NCBI RefSeq assembly: GCF_012274265.1
Contig: NZ_JAANYY010000002.1
Coordinates: forward strand, 682,001 to 746,000
Reading direction: 5' to 3'
DNA length: 64,000 bases
Source: Sphingopyxis microcysteis
GTDB taxonomy: Bacteria > Pseudomonadota > Alphaproteobacteria > Sphingomonadales > Sphingomonadaceae
The notes below the pieces were generated by a model. It saw nothing but the letters and a program-made list of their open reading frames with translations. It ran no database searches and was not told the origin of the DNA. A program made the position numbers and the translations under genes. Shown in pieces: positions 52,095 through 61,314 of the stretch; within the stretch, counting starts at the first letter, position 1; the number at the start of each line of letters is the position of its first letter.

Positions 52095-53144
52095 ATGATC
52101 GCCGTGCCTTCGCCCCTCCGCCTGTGTCTCGACCGCGACGCGCTGGTTGCCAACTGGCGCTGGCTGGCGGCGCAAAGCGGCGGCGCCGCCGCGTGCGGTG
52201 CGGCGCTCAAGGCTGATGGCTACGGCCTTGGTGCGCGCGCCGTGATGCAGCATCTTGCCGCCGTGGGGTGCCGCGATTTTTTCGTTGCCACTTGGTCCGA
52301 AGCGGCGGCGCTGATGCCGCTGTCCGCGGGCGTGTCGCTGTCGGTCCTGCATGGGGTTGGAGCGAGCGACATGGTCGCCGCGCGTTTGCTCCCGGCGCGT
52401 CCGGTGCTGAACAGCGTCGAACAGGTGCGACGCTGGCGCGATGCCGGTGAAGCGCGACCGTGCGACGTCATGGTCGACACCGGCATGAACCGGCTCGGCC
52501 TGCGCGTCGAGGAAGCGCTGGGCGGTGCGCTCGATGGACTGGCGATCGACACGCTGATGAGTCATCTGGCGTCGGCGGACGAGGACAGCGCGCAGAATGC
52601 GCGGCAGCTCGCCGCGTTTCGGGCGCTGCGCGAGCGGATCGCGGCGCGGCGATACAGCCTCGCGAACAGCGCCGGGATTTGCCTGGGCGCCGAATATGCG
52701 TTCGACCTGACGCGTCCGGGGATCGCGCTTTATGGGGGCATCCCGCGCGGCGAGGCGGCGGGCCATATCGGTCAGGTGGCGTTTCCAGAAGCGCGCGTGC
52801 TGCAAGTGCGTCCGGTCCCCGCGGGCGAGACGGTCGGCTATGGCGCTTCGTGGACGGCGGCGCGCGACAGCCGCATCGCGGTGGTCAACCTCGGCTATGC
52901 CGACGGCTATCTTCGCTGTCATGCGGGCAGCGGGCGCGCGACGTGGCAGGGGCGGGCACTGCCGCTGGTCGGCCGTGTGTCGATGGACCTCACCGCGTTC
53001 GATGCCAGCGATACGGCGGGACTGGGTGAGGGCGAATGGCTGAGCCTCGCCTACGACCTGCCCGCCGTGTCGGCGCAGATCGGGCTGTCGCAATATGAGT
53101 TGCTCACCGGGCTCGGCCGCCGGTTCGAGCGCGTCTGGGGCTAA
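52095..53144 (+). CDS. alr: alanine racemase
   Basis: A 349-residue PLP enzyme making D-alanine for peptidoglycan. PLP lysine Lys39 lies in GAALKADGYGLGA, and the second catalytic base Tyr249 in ETVGYGASW. MVDTGMNRLGL and TRPGIALYGG are conserved, and the C-terminal VGRVSMDLTAFD domain is complete. It is convergent with the P4H-like gene, the two stops overlapping by four bases. Confidence 0.95.
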   Translation: MIAVPSPLRLCLDRDALVANWRWLAAQSGGAAACGAALKADGYGLGARAVMQHLAAVGCRDFFVATWSEAAALMPLSAGVSLSVLHGVGASDMVAARLLPARPVLNSVEQVRRWRDAGEARPCDVMVDTGMNRLGLRVEEALGGALDGLAIDTLMSHLASADEDSAQNARQLAAFRALRERIAARRYSLANSAGICLGAEYAFDLTRPGIALYGGIPRGEAAGHIGQVAFPEARVLQVRPVPAGETVGYGASWTAARDSRIAVVNLGYADGYLRCHAGSGRATWQGRALPLVGRVSMDLTAFDASDTAGLGEGEWLSLAYDLPAVSAQIGLSQYELLTGLGRRFERVWG

Positions 53145-54130
53145 ACCGGACGCATCCCCCAAGGGTCGAAGTCGTGGATGCGGATCCAGCGGGTACTGAT
53201 CCATTTTTCGCCGCGAGTAACGGGTAGCCCGGCATGGCGGCTGCGCTCGTCGACTTGGCCGTCGGCGAGCGTGTTGGCGAACAGGATCATGTCGCCGGTT
53301 TGTCCGCGAAACTCGACGCCGACCGACGGAAACTGCGTCTCACCGCCGTCATAATCGTCGTTGAGATAGGCGATTGCCGTCATCATGCGCTGATTGCTTT
53401 CGCCGGGCAGGCAATCATGATGCAGCCGATATTGCTGACCGGGCGCATAGCGCAGCACGGTGAGCGGTTCGCCCTGCTCGGTGCGCGTGCGTGTCGCCGC
53501 TGCAATCCGCCGGTCGATCGCGTGGATGACCAGATCCTGCTGGATGGGGCCCAGCACCGTGCCCTCGGAGGTCCGGATCGGGTGCGGAATTTCACGGCCC
53601 GTGGTCGAATCAACGACGATCGACGGCACCAGCCTGGGCCCGGATAGCGCCATGATGTGCGCGCATTCGTCGGGCGTGAGCAGGCCGCGCACGACACCGA
53701 GCGTCGGCGACGTCGCCAGCGTTTCGATCGGCGATGCCGAGGCCGGATCGCCCGTCGGGGTCAGCGCCATCGCCGCGAGCAGCTCGCGCTGGCGCGCCGC
53801 GTCGGCATCATGCTTGGCCGCCTTGTCGAGCAGGTTCAGCGCCGCGCCCCAGTCCGCTGGGCCGCCCGCGCCGATGGCGACAAACACCGCATGGGTCAGC
53901 GCCCCGCCGCGATGCCCCGCCGCGCCGGCCTTTTCGAACAGCGCCCGCGCTGCGGCAAAGCTGCGCGGCACCGGGGTGCCATAGACGTGCCACAGCGCGA
54001 GCTCGTAAAGCGCGTCGCCATGCCCGCGTTTCGCCGCGTCGATGAGGAGGTCGACCGCTGCCTGCGCGCGCCCGGCATCCAGCAACGCATTGGCGCGTTC
54101 GACGATGTTCGACGGCTGCACGCGCTTCAA
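53141..54130 (-). CDS. prolyl-4-hydroxylase-like Fe(II)/2OG oxygenase with Sel1/TPR-like N-terminus
   Basis: A 329-residue protein with the same plan as the gene at 23351-24331. Helical Sel1-like repeats cover the first ~120 residues (ALYELALWHVYGTPVPRSFA). A P4H-type oxygenase domain follows, with iron ligands in RLHHDCLPG and RSRHAGLP, the 2-oxoglutarate lysine in RGEKWISTRWIR, and AIAYLNDDYDGGETQFP. The TTG start overlaps the stop of the AspH-like gene (TTGA), so the two oxygenases are translated together, downstream of a TonB-dependent receptor. A protein substrate, possibly the receptor or its ligand, is inference. Confidence 0.85.
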   Translation of the reverse strand: MKRVQPSNIVERANALLDAGRAQAAVDLLIDAAKRGHGDALYELALWHVYGTPVPRSFAAARALFEKAGAAGHRGGALTHAVFVAIGAGGPADWGAALNLLDKAAKHDADAARQRELLAAMALTPTGDPASASPIETLATSPTLGVVRGLLTPDECAHIMALSGPRLVPSIVVDSTTGREIPHPIRTSEGTVLGPIQQDLVIHAIDRRIAAATRTRTEQGEPLTVLRYAPGQQYRLHHDCLPGESNQRMMTAIAYLNDDYDGGETQFPSVGVEFRGQTGDMILFANTLADGQVDERSRHAGLPVTRGEKWISTRWIRIHDFDPWGMRPV

Positions 54131-55278
54131 TCCAGCGCTGGATTGGCAAAGAAGGTCGCAATTTCCTGACGCTCTCGGTCGCTAAGTTCGGGGCGCCAGA
54201 TGTCGAAGATCAGCACGACGCGATCCTCGTGGCTGTTGTTCCACGCTTCATGCTCGATCGTGTCGTCAAAGATCAGCAGCTTGCCTTCTTCCCACTGCCG
54301 CACGTCATTACCGACGCGGAAGCCGCAATTCGGGGGCACGATAAGCGGCAGGTGGCAGATCAGCCGGGCGTTGTGCATCCCGTTGTGCGGGGCAATCCGC
54401 GCGCCGGGGCGGAGCAAGGAAAACATCACCGTCGGCGAGCTGGCGATCCAGGGCAGCGGAACGGCATTCACTGCCTCCCAGGTCTTGGGGCAGCGGGCGA
54501 TGACATCGTCCGACAGCGCACCATTTTCGGCAAAGAACAAGGTGCTCCAGTCGCTATTGTCGAGCAATGGATTGGCGTCGGCGCGCGCCCGATCGACGTG
54601 CGACGTCATATAGGGCCGGAATCCGTCGCCCCCCGCCGCGAGCAGCGCCACAAGCTCGTCGCGGATGGCGCCGTTCGCAGCCTCTAGCGCCGGAGCCCAG
54701 GCGAACGCGGCAGGGTCGTAAAACTGGATCTGCGGCAGCTCGGGGACGTAATAGCCCGTGGGTTCCTGCACAAAGATGCGCTTGCGGCCCGCGAGAATGT
54801 CGAGCGACCGCTGGAAGCGGGGGCTGCGCGCATCGGGGGGCAGGCCGGCATCGATGAGTTTGTTTTCGCGCTGCTCGACAATGCGCGCTTTGAACGTCGC
54901 GACCCATGTTTCCGCGCGCTGCACTTCGCTGTGCAGGTCGGGCGGCAGGTCCTGACGCTGGGCCACAAGAAGGGCGATTTCATAGCGTTGCAACGCATTG
55001 CGATCATCGCCCGCATGGGAGCGGCAGTCACCCTTCATGATGTGCCCACGGACCGCTTGCGGTTCGAGGGCGAGCAATTGGTCGAGCGCGGCTTCTTCGG
55101 CAACGCGATCGCCATCCGACCGGCAGGCGACCGCGAGGAGCAGCCAAATCTGCGCATTGGCGCGGCCGCTCTGCGTGATTGTTTCGAAACGCGCGCGGGC
55201 GATGGCCGACTGCCCACGCTGGAGTGCATCGACGCCTTCTTTCGCGAGGCGTTCGGCATCGTGATTGCTCAACTGCAA
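54127..55278 (-). CDS. aspartyl/asparaginyl beta-hydroxylase domain protein with TPRs
   Basis: A 383-residue protein. TPR-like helices cover residues ~1-120 (NAQIWLLLAVACRSDGDRVA, RNALQRYEIALLVAQRQ). The C-terminal Asp/Asn hydroxylase domain has the two iron histidines expected in IAPHNGMHNARLICHLPL and FDDTIEHEAWNNS, and the 2-oxoglutarate contacts near GFRVGNDVRQW. The start is TTG 55278 with AAAGGA six bases upstream. Such domains hydroxylate Asp/Asn in proteins or fatty acyl chains of lipid A (LpxO); the TPR part argues for a protein substrate. It is coupled to the P4H-like gene and follows the receptor. Confidence 0.85.
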   Translation of the reverse strand: MQLSNHDAERLAKEGVDALQRGQSAIARARFETITQSGRANAQIWLLLAVACRSDGDRVAEEAALDQLLALEPQAVRGHIMKGDCRSHAGDDRNALQRYEIALLVAQRQDLPPDLHSEVQRAETWVATFKARIVEQRENKLIDAGLPPDARSPRFQRSLDILAGRKRIFVQEPTGYYVPELPQIQFYDPAAFAWAPALEAANGAIRDELVALLAAGGDGFRPYMTSHVDRARADANPLLDNSDWSTLFFAENGALSDDVIARCPKTWEAVNAVPLPWIASSPTVMFSLLRPGARIAPHNGMHNARLICHLPLIVPPNCGFRVGNDVRQWEEGKLLIFDDTIEHEAWNNSHEDRVVLIFDIWRPELSDRERQEIATFFANPALD

Positions 55279-55295
55279 AATCAGTCCTTTGGGCC

Positions 55296-55328
55296 AAAGA
55301 AAAGGGGCCGGAACAATGTCCCGACCCC
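55296..55328 (-). terminator. Rho-independent terminator after the TonB receptor gene
   Basis: On the minus strand, GGGGTCGGGA pairs with TTCCGGCCCC (two G-U pairs) around a five-base loop, followed by TTTTCTTT. It lies 25 bases after the receptor stop and before the AspH-like gene, so the hydroxylases would be made by partial read-through or from their own promoter. Confidence 0.75.
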
Positions 55329-55352
55329 CAATCTATTCCGATCGCGTTGCGA

Positions 55353-58300
55353 TTAGAAGCGGGCGCGTGCGCCAGCGTAGAAGCTGCGACCGCGAATGTC
55401 ATAGATCGCGCTGCCGGCACCCGTTGCGGTGCTGCCCAACGGCGGCTTCTTGTTGAACAGGTTATCGACACCAGCATAGAACTGGAAGCTCTTGCCGAAG
55501 CTACCCGAGCTGTCGATGTCGAACGTGAAACGCAGGTCGTGATAGAAGACGCTCGAGAATTTCTCGACGTCCGCATAGTCGAGGTTCACGGGCGGGCAAC
55601 CGGCTGCGGTGCAGGCCGAGGGCAGCTCGTTGAAGTCCTCATAAGCGTTCACGTACATCGGACCGATGTAACGCAGGCGGTAGCCGAGCGTGAAGTTCTT
55701 GTACGACACGTCGGCATCGAGACGCAGTTCGTCCTTCGGATCGCCGAGCTCGCTGAGCAGGCGGTTTTCGAAGTCCGGCAACGACGGGTTCTCGAAGTTG
55801 CTTGACTGGAGGCCATGAACATAGATCAGGCTCGTGGCGAGCTTTACATCGCTGCCCAGCGTCGTGTTGTACGACGCGTTGAAGTCGATGCCGCGGCGAA
55901 TACGCTTCGCGAAGTTCAGCGGCGACGACAGCAGCGAGTTTTCCAGGATCTGGCCAGGGACGAAGCCACCCGGGCTGTTGCCCGGACCGCGCCAGCGGGT
56001 GAACGCCTGGCACAGGATATTATCCAGCGAGGCCTGGTCGTAACAGCCGTTGGCGATCGCCTGACCGGTCAGCGACACGATCACGTTGCTCACCTTGATG
56101 TCGTAGTAATCGACGCTCAGCGAGAAGCCGGGCATGAAGCTCGGCTGCAACACGCCGCCGATGGTCAGCGACTTCGAGACTTCGGGGACCAACTGATCGT
56201 TGCTGCCGCTGACGATCGGCAGCGAGTAAGCGACGTTCGGCAGACCCGAGAGCAACGGACCCAGGTCGGCGGTGCAGTTCGCAAGCCGGTTGGGGTTGTT
56301 CGCGATGTTACCCGACGAACACGGGTCGGCGAAACCCGGCGCGAAGTTCGGAACGGGCGGGAAGCCGGTTTCCGAGACGTTCGGCGCACGAACTGCCTTA
56401 CCATAGCCAATGCGGAAGCGGATGTCGTCGATCGGCGCATAGTCCGCACCGACATTATACGTCCACACGGTGCCCGCCGCACCCTTATAGTCAGAAACGC
56501 GCCCGGCGCCCGACACGCTGAGTTCATGCGCGAACGGCATGTCCTTGAGCAGCGGGATACGAAGTTCGGCAAAGGCTTCCTTCACTTCGAACGTCGGCGG
56601 GTCGAATTCGCCGATCACAACCGCGTTGGTGGCCCCGGTTTCGACATAGTCGTCGTCCTGGTAACGCGCACGCTCACGGCGGTATTCAGCGCCCAAGGCG
56701 AAGCTGACCGGGCCACCCGGCAGTTCGAACAGGCCGCTGAGGTCGCCGCTGACGAAGCCCGAGAAATTCAGCTGCTCAAGGCTCGCCTTGGTGCGTGCAT
56801 TGTAGCTGAAGTAGTTGACCGACGCCGTGTTGTCGGTGCCGCCAAACGGATTGTAGGGGACGCACGCCGCGATGTCGTTCGCAAGCCGCGCCGCGCCGCC
56901 AGCGAAGGCGACCCGAGCTGCGGGGTCAAACTGCGAACGGCACTGGATCTGGCCGGTCAGCGGATTGACGCCAGCGTCAAGCGCGAGCACGAACTTCTGA
57001 CGGTCGATGTAGCCGAACGTCGTCACATCCTGTTCGAACTTGCCGTAGTTGGCGGCAATTTCGTAGTTCCAGTCTTCGTTGAACGAGCCACGGGCACCGA
57101 CCACGACGCGATAGGTGTCACGCTGGAACTTTTCATCGCGGATACCGACATCAAGCAGGCTGCGCGAGGTCACGAAGCGATAGGTTCCCGCGTTGATTGC
57201 CGCAATATCTGCTGCGTTCAGCGGGCCGCCGATGCCCTGTGAACCGTTGCCGTCCGTGCGCGTCGAGCGGGTAAACGACGATGCGACGCCGGTCACGTTA
57301 CAGGCCGCGGTCAGGCTGGTGTTACAACCCGAAGCGATGATCGCATTGGCAAGCCGGGTGCGCGCCGTCGGGTCGTTCAGAACCAGGAACGGGTTGTCCA
57401 AACGGGTGCGTTCGCGCAAGTCGAACTGGCCGAACGTGCCTTGGATGAACGACGGGCCCGCGTTGTTGCCGAGCGCGTTGACGCGGTTCCACTTCGCTTC
57501 GATGAACGGTTCGAAACCTTCGCTGACTTCAAAATGCGCCAGCATGTTGAAGTTGTAGCGTTCGGTGAACGGGAATACCGAGAGCAGTCTGCCTTCGCGG
57601 CCAGTCTGGCCGTTGCCGCCAACGATACCGCCGATGATCCCCTGACCCAGGCGCGTGCCGGTCTGAGCCGTCAGGGCGCCAGCGTCGGTGAAGATGAAGG
57701 TACAGTTGTACGGGGTGCCGACGGTCGAACCCGAACCGGCACCAGGCGCGCCGTTGGTCGAACCGATGCCCGTGCCGCACAGCGGATTGCTGCCCGACTG
57801 TGTGATCGGCACCAGGCCGTTGCGATGAATGCTGGCCGAGCGGATGTCGCGGAAGAAAGCGCGGTCAGGGAAGCCGTCGCTGCCGTTGGGCAAGCCAGCG
57901 GTATCGACGTCGACGACGAGCAGGCCGTCCTGACGACGCAGGTGGCCGATGTCCGAAGCGAAGACGCGCGATTGGCGCGCATATTCGCCATGCAGCGTGA
58001 TGTTGCCGCGATCATTGGCGAAATTCTTGCCGACCATGCCCGACACGAACTGGTTACCGCCGTAACCGCCGTCGGCCACACCGGCCTGGGCACGCAGCTG
58101 AATGCCCTCATAATTGCGGCGCAGCACGAAGTTGACGACGCCTGCGATGGCGTCGGAGCCATAGGTCGCCGACTGGCTGCCCGTGACGATGTCGACGCGT
58201 TCGATCAGGTCGTTCGGGATGGTGTTGATGTCGGGCGACACGGCATTGGCCAGGATGTCGGCAGGGACGTGGCGACGGCCGTTGACCAGCACCAGCGTAC

Positions 58301-58649
58301 GCGAGGTACCCAGGCCGCGAAGATCGAGCAGGTTCAGACCCGCGATACCAATGCCAAGACCCGGGTTCTGCTGCGCGAAGGTGCTGCGCAGTTGGGGCAG
58401 GTCGTTAAGCGAGTCGCCGATATTGGTGTCGGACTGCTGGAAAAAGCTCTCGCCGGTGATCGACGTGATCGGCACGGTCGATTCGAGGTTCGGACGGCGG
58501 ATGCGCGACCCGGTGACGACGATGGTGCCTTCATCGGCGCTGGCGGCGTCATCGGCAGGCGCGATCGGATCCTGCGCCATTGCGGGCATGGCGCTGAACA
58601 AAGCGAGAGTGAGGGCCGAGCCCCGCACTAGCAGGCTAGTCTTCTTCAT
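55353..58649 (-). CDS. TonB-dependent outer-membrane receptor
   Basis: A 1098-residue receptor. Signal peptide 1-25 (cleavage after AMAQ); a TonB-box-like region and plug from ~43 (IVVTGSRIRRPNLEST, then ITSITGESFF), with GLGTSRTLVLVNGRRHVPA and RVDIVTGSQSATYGSDAIAG; then a long beta-barrel ending in the aromatic FYAGARARF typical of Bam substrates. This is the large RHS/oligosaccharide-peptide type found in many copies in sphingomonads, rather than a short siderophore receptor. The ligand is unknown. It is followed by a terminator and two protein-hydroxylase-like oxygenases. Confidence 0.93.
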   Translation of the reverse strand: MKKTSLLVRGSALTLALFSAMPAMAQDPIAPADDAASADEGTIVVTGSRIRRPNLESTVPITSITGESFFQQSDTNIGDSLNDLPQLRSTFAQQNPGLGIGIAGLNLLDLRGLGTSRTLVLVNGRRHVPADILANAVSPDINTIPNDLIERVDIVTGSQSATYGSDAIAGVVNFVLRRNYEGIQLRAQAGVADGGYGGNQFVSGMVGKNFANDRGNITLHGEYARQSRVFASDIGHLRRQDGLLVVDVDTAGLPNGSDGFPDRAFFRDIRSASIHRNGLVPITQSGSNPLCGTGIGSTNGAPGAGSGSTVGTPYNCTFIFTDAGALTAQTGTRLGQGIIGGIVGGNGQTGREGRLLSVFPFTERYNFNMLAHFEVSEGFEPFIEAKWNRVNALGNNAGPSFIQGTFGQFDLRERTRLDNPFLVLNDPTARTRLANAIIASGCNTSLTAACNVTGVASSFTRSTRTDGNGSQGIGGPLNAADIAAINAGTYRFVTSRSLLDVGIRDEKFQRDTYRVVVGARGSFNEDWNYEIAANYGKFEQDVTTFGYIDRQKFVLALDAGVNPLTGQIQCRSQFDPAARVAFAGGAARLANDIAACVPYNPFGGTDNTASVNYFSYNARTKASLEQLNFSGFVSGDLSGLFELPGGPVSFALGAEYRRERARYQDDDYVETGATNAVVIGEFDPPTFEVKEAFAELRIPLLKDMPFAHELSVSGAGRVSDYKGAAGTVWTYNVGADYAPIDDIRFRIGYGKAVRAPNVSETGFPPVPNFAPGFADPCSSGNIANNPNRLANCTADLGPLLSGLPNVAYSLPIVSGSNDQLVPEVSKSLTIGGVLQPSFMPGFSLSVDYYDIKVSNVIVSLTGQAIANGCYDQASLDNILCQAFTRWRGPGNSPGGFVPGQILENSLLSSPLNFAKRIRRGIDFNASYNTTLGSDVKLATSLIYVHGLQSSNFENPSLPDFENRLLSELGDPKDELRLDADVSYKNFTLGYRLRYIGPMYVNAYEDFNELPSACTAAGCPPVNLDYADVEKFSSVFYHDLRFTFDIDSSGSFGKSFQFYAGVDNLFNKKPPLGSTATGAGSAIYDIRGRSFYAGARARF

Positions 58650-59183
58650 AATGTTATTCCCCGGTTGCCGTTCAAAAGATGAGAGTGAACGGGTTGCGCC
58701 CTAGAAAGACAAAAAAGCCGAGCGGCACAAGCCTTTGATGAAATTTTGATGTGATTTTTGTGGCACCGGTTCAACTCGGTCGAGGGCTGTGCCATTTTCG
58801 CAACAGGTAGCCGGGTGGGCCTTGCGGAAGCGAATGGATGCGCCCGGTTGAAGGGGTCGTAATGAAGTTTTGCGCGGCAAGACTTTTCGCGCCGTTTATA
58901 CCAGCATTTTGATTTCATGAGAAACTAAATTGCGTTCGATGCGCGATCCGTCTTCATTGCGGCGGCAAGCGGCTCCGGGGCGCTTGATGGTTTTCCGAAG
59001 CTGCAATTCACCATCACGAAGCCTCCGCAAGTCGCGGGAGGCGAATCGACTGCTGCGCGGTTGGCTGGCCTATAGGTCGCGCATGTTGCGATGCATCATA
59101 ATTTGGTGCTATTGCGCCGATCGATCAAATATCCCGCGCGGCGTGGTCGCCAGAATGCGGAGCAACAAGGAGCGCGGGTCAAG
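58650..59183. other. 534-base divergent non-coding gap between TonB receptor and phaR
   Basis: No convincing gene. It holds the leaders and promoters of both genes. The receptor side (58650-58780) contains T/A-rich stretches and GGGGAAT before the receptor ATG; 58885-58930 is AT-rich (GTTTATACCAGCATTTTGAT). The phaR side has AAGGAG 11 bases before its ATG. I could not assign a specific operator. A long open frame from 58930 is out of frame with phaR and has an implausible composition (Arg/Ser-rich). Confidence 0.6.
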
Positions 59184-59720
59184 ATGGCGAAGTCCAAGAC
59201 GGCGGCGGACGATGGCGTCGTCACGATCAAGAAATATGCCAACCGGCGGCTCTATGACACGGAACGCAGCTGTTACATCACGCTCGAAGATTTGGGGGCG
59301 ATGGTCCGCGACGGGCGCGAATTCCGCGTCGTCGATGCCAAGAGCGGCGAGGACATCACGCATAATGTGCTGACCCAGATCATCATGGACGAGGAAACGC
59401 GCGGCGAAACGCTGTTGCCGGTCAATTTCCTGCGCCACCTGATCGGCATGTATGGCGACAAGATGCAGTCGATGGTGCCGCAATATCTGGAAGCATCGAT
59501 GACGGCCTTCCGGAAGAACCAGCAGGATGTCCGTGCGGCGTTCGAAGGCGCGCTGGGTTCGAACCCGCTGGCCGAGCTGACGCGGCGCAACATGGAAATG
59601 TTCCAGCAGGCCGCCGGGGCATTTATCCCGGGCGCAGGCGGCGCGAAGGCCAAGGACGCCGAAATCGCGGCGCTGAAGGCCGAAGTGGCGGCGCTGAAGG
59701 CCGAACTCGCGAAGAAGTGA
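59184..59720 (+). CDS. phaR: polyhydroxyalkanoate synthesis repressor PhaR
   Basis: A 178-residue regulator. The N-terminal DNA/PHB-binding domain is VTIKKYANRRLYDTERSCYI then TLEDLGAMVRDGREFRVVDA, highly conserved in PhaR; a second conserved block is DITHNVLTQIIMDEE. The tail is an Ala/Lys/Glu coiled coil (AEIAALKAEVAALKAELAKK). It represses phasin and its own gene until PHB granules titrate it. No PHB synthase or phasin gene is in the window. ATG 59184 was chosen for the AAGGAG before it. Confidence 0.94.
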   Translation: MAKSKTAADDGVVTIKKYANRRLYDTERSCYITLEDLGAMVRDGREFRVVDAKSGEDITHNVLTQIIMDEETRGETLLPVNFLRHLIGMYGDKMQSMVPQYLEASMTAFRKNQQDVRAAFEGALGSNPLAELTRRNMEMFQQAAGAFIPGAGGAKAKDAEIAALKAEVAALKAELAKK

Positions 59721-59767
59721 CAGATGGGTGCCGCGGCGCCCTCAACGACAGAAAAATCGGATATTTC

Positions 59768-61294
59768 ATGGTCAAACATGCGCTCAGCGTAACCCGGCAG
59801 GCCGACTTTGCGGCCTGGTATCAGGACGTCATTGCCGAAGCCGATCTTGCCGAGGAATCGGGCGTGCGCGGCTGCATGGTGATCAAGCCGTGGGGTTATG
59901 GCATCTGGGAACGCATCCAGACGGTGATGGACGCGGCGATCAAGGATGCCGGGGTGCAGAACTGCTATTTCCCCTTGTTCATTCCCTTGAGCTTCTTTGA
60001 GAAGGAAGCCGATCATGTCGATGGTTTCGCAAAGGAAATGGCGGTCGTCACCCATCACCGCCTGATCGGTGACGGCAAGGGCAAGCTGGTCCCCGACCCC
60101 GAGGCCAAGCTCGAAGAACCGCTGATCGTCCGCCCGACGTCGGAGACGGTGATCGGCGCCGCGATGAGCCGCTGGGTGCAGAGCTGGCGCGACCTGCCGC
60201 TGAAGGTCAATCAATGGGCCAATGTCGTGCGCTGGGAAATGCGTACCCGCATGTTCCTGCGCACCAGCGAATTCCTGTGGCAGGAAGGGCATACCGCGCA
60301 CGCCGACCGCAACGACGCGATGGCCGAAACCTTGCGCGCGCTCGAAATGTACCGCGCCTTTGCCGAGGATGTGCTGGCGATGCCGGTCGTCGCGGGCGAA
60401 AAGCCCGAAAACGAGCGCTTCCCGGGCGCGGTCGCGACCTATTCGATCGAGGCGATGATGCAGGACGGCAAGGCCTTGCAGGCTGGCACCTCGCATTATC
60501 TCGGCACCGGCTTCGCCGAGGCCGCGGGCATTCGGTATCAGGACAAGGACGGCGGCCATTCGCTGTGCCACACGACGAGCTGGGGCGTGTCGACGCGCAT
60601 GATCGGCGGCGTCATCATGACGCACGGCGACGATGATGGCCTCCGCTGTCCGCCGCGCATCGCGCCGCACCAGATCGTGATCGTGCCGATGCTGCGCGAC
60701 AACGATGAGGATGCCGCGATCCTCGATTATTGCCGTGACCTCGAGGCGCAGCTGAAAGCGCTCGACGCATTCCGCGAACCGGTGCGGGTGCTGCTCGATA
60801 CCGGCGCGAACAAGGCGCAGACCAAGCGCTGGGGCTGGGTCAAGAAGGGCGCGCCGATCATCGTCGAGGTCGGCCCGCGCGACGTTGCGGGCGGCAATGT
60901 CGCGGTCATCCGCCGCGACCGGCTGTACAAGGATGACGGGAAGCTCAATTCGGCCTTCATCGCGAAGGGCGATTTCGTCGCCGACGCGGTCGCAACGCTC
61001 GCCGACATCCAGACGAGCCTCCACGCCGAGGCGAAACAGCGCCTCGACGCTAATATCCGCCGCGACGTCACCGACCTCGCCGCGCATTTCAAGGGCGAGG
61101 ACAAGTTCGTCGGCTGGGCCGAAGTCCAATGGTCGCGCCCGACTGGCGCGGCGCTCGACAAGATCGTCGAGCAGCTCAAGTCGCTGAAGCTGACGATGCG
61201 CAACACGCCGATGGACGCCGCGCCCGCCGACGGTGCCTGCTTCTTCACCGGCGAACCGGCGGTCGAGCGGGTGCTGATCGGGCGCACCTACTAA
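59768..61294 (+). CDS. proS: proline--tRNA ligase (ProS type 3-like)
   Basis: A 508-residue class II aminoacyl-tRNA synthetase. Motif 2 is VVRWEMRTRMFLRTSEFLWQ, then EGHTAHADRNDAM; motif 3 includes HTTSWGVSTRMIGGVIMTHG, then DDDGLRCPPRIAP; the anticodon-binding domain follows. It lacks the ~180-residue editing insertion of the E. coli form and is longer than the 430-440-residue form of many other alphaproteobacteria; the C-terminal extension ending in GRTY fits the archaeal/eukaryotic-like type 3. ATG 59768 is used; an in-frame GTG at 59717 touches the phaR stop. Confidence 0.93.
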   Translation: MVKHALSVTRQADFAAWYQDVIAEADLAEESGVRGCMVIKPWGYGIWERIQTVMDAAIKDAGVQNCYFPLFIPLSFFEKEADHVDGFAKEMAVVTHHRLIGDGKGKLVPDPEAKLEEPLIVRPTSETVIGAAMSRWVQSWRDLPLKVNQWANVVRWEMRTRMFLRTSEFLWQEGHTAHADRNDAMAETLRALEMYRAFAEDVLAMPVVAGEKPENERFPGAVATYSIEAMMQDGKALQAGTSHYLGTGFAEAAGIRYQDKDGGHSLCHTTSWGVSTRMIGGVIMTHGDDDGLRCPPRIAPHQIVIVPMLRDNDEDAAILDYCRDLEAQLKALDAFREPVRVLLDTGANKAQTKRWGWVKKGAPIIVEVGPRDVAGGNVAVIRRDRLYKDDGKLNSAFIAKGDFVADAVATLADIQTSLHAEAKQRLDANIRRDVTDLAAHFKGEDKFVGWAEVQWSRPTGAALDKIVEQLKSLKLTMRNTPMDAAPADGACFFTGEPAVERVLIGRTY

Positions 61295-61314
61295 TTTAGG
61301 CGTTGCGAGATTTG

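Noticed and set aside
58930-59373. 147-codon plus frame upstream of phaR
   Set aside because: Overlaps phaR out of frame, Arg/Ser-rich, no motif.
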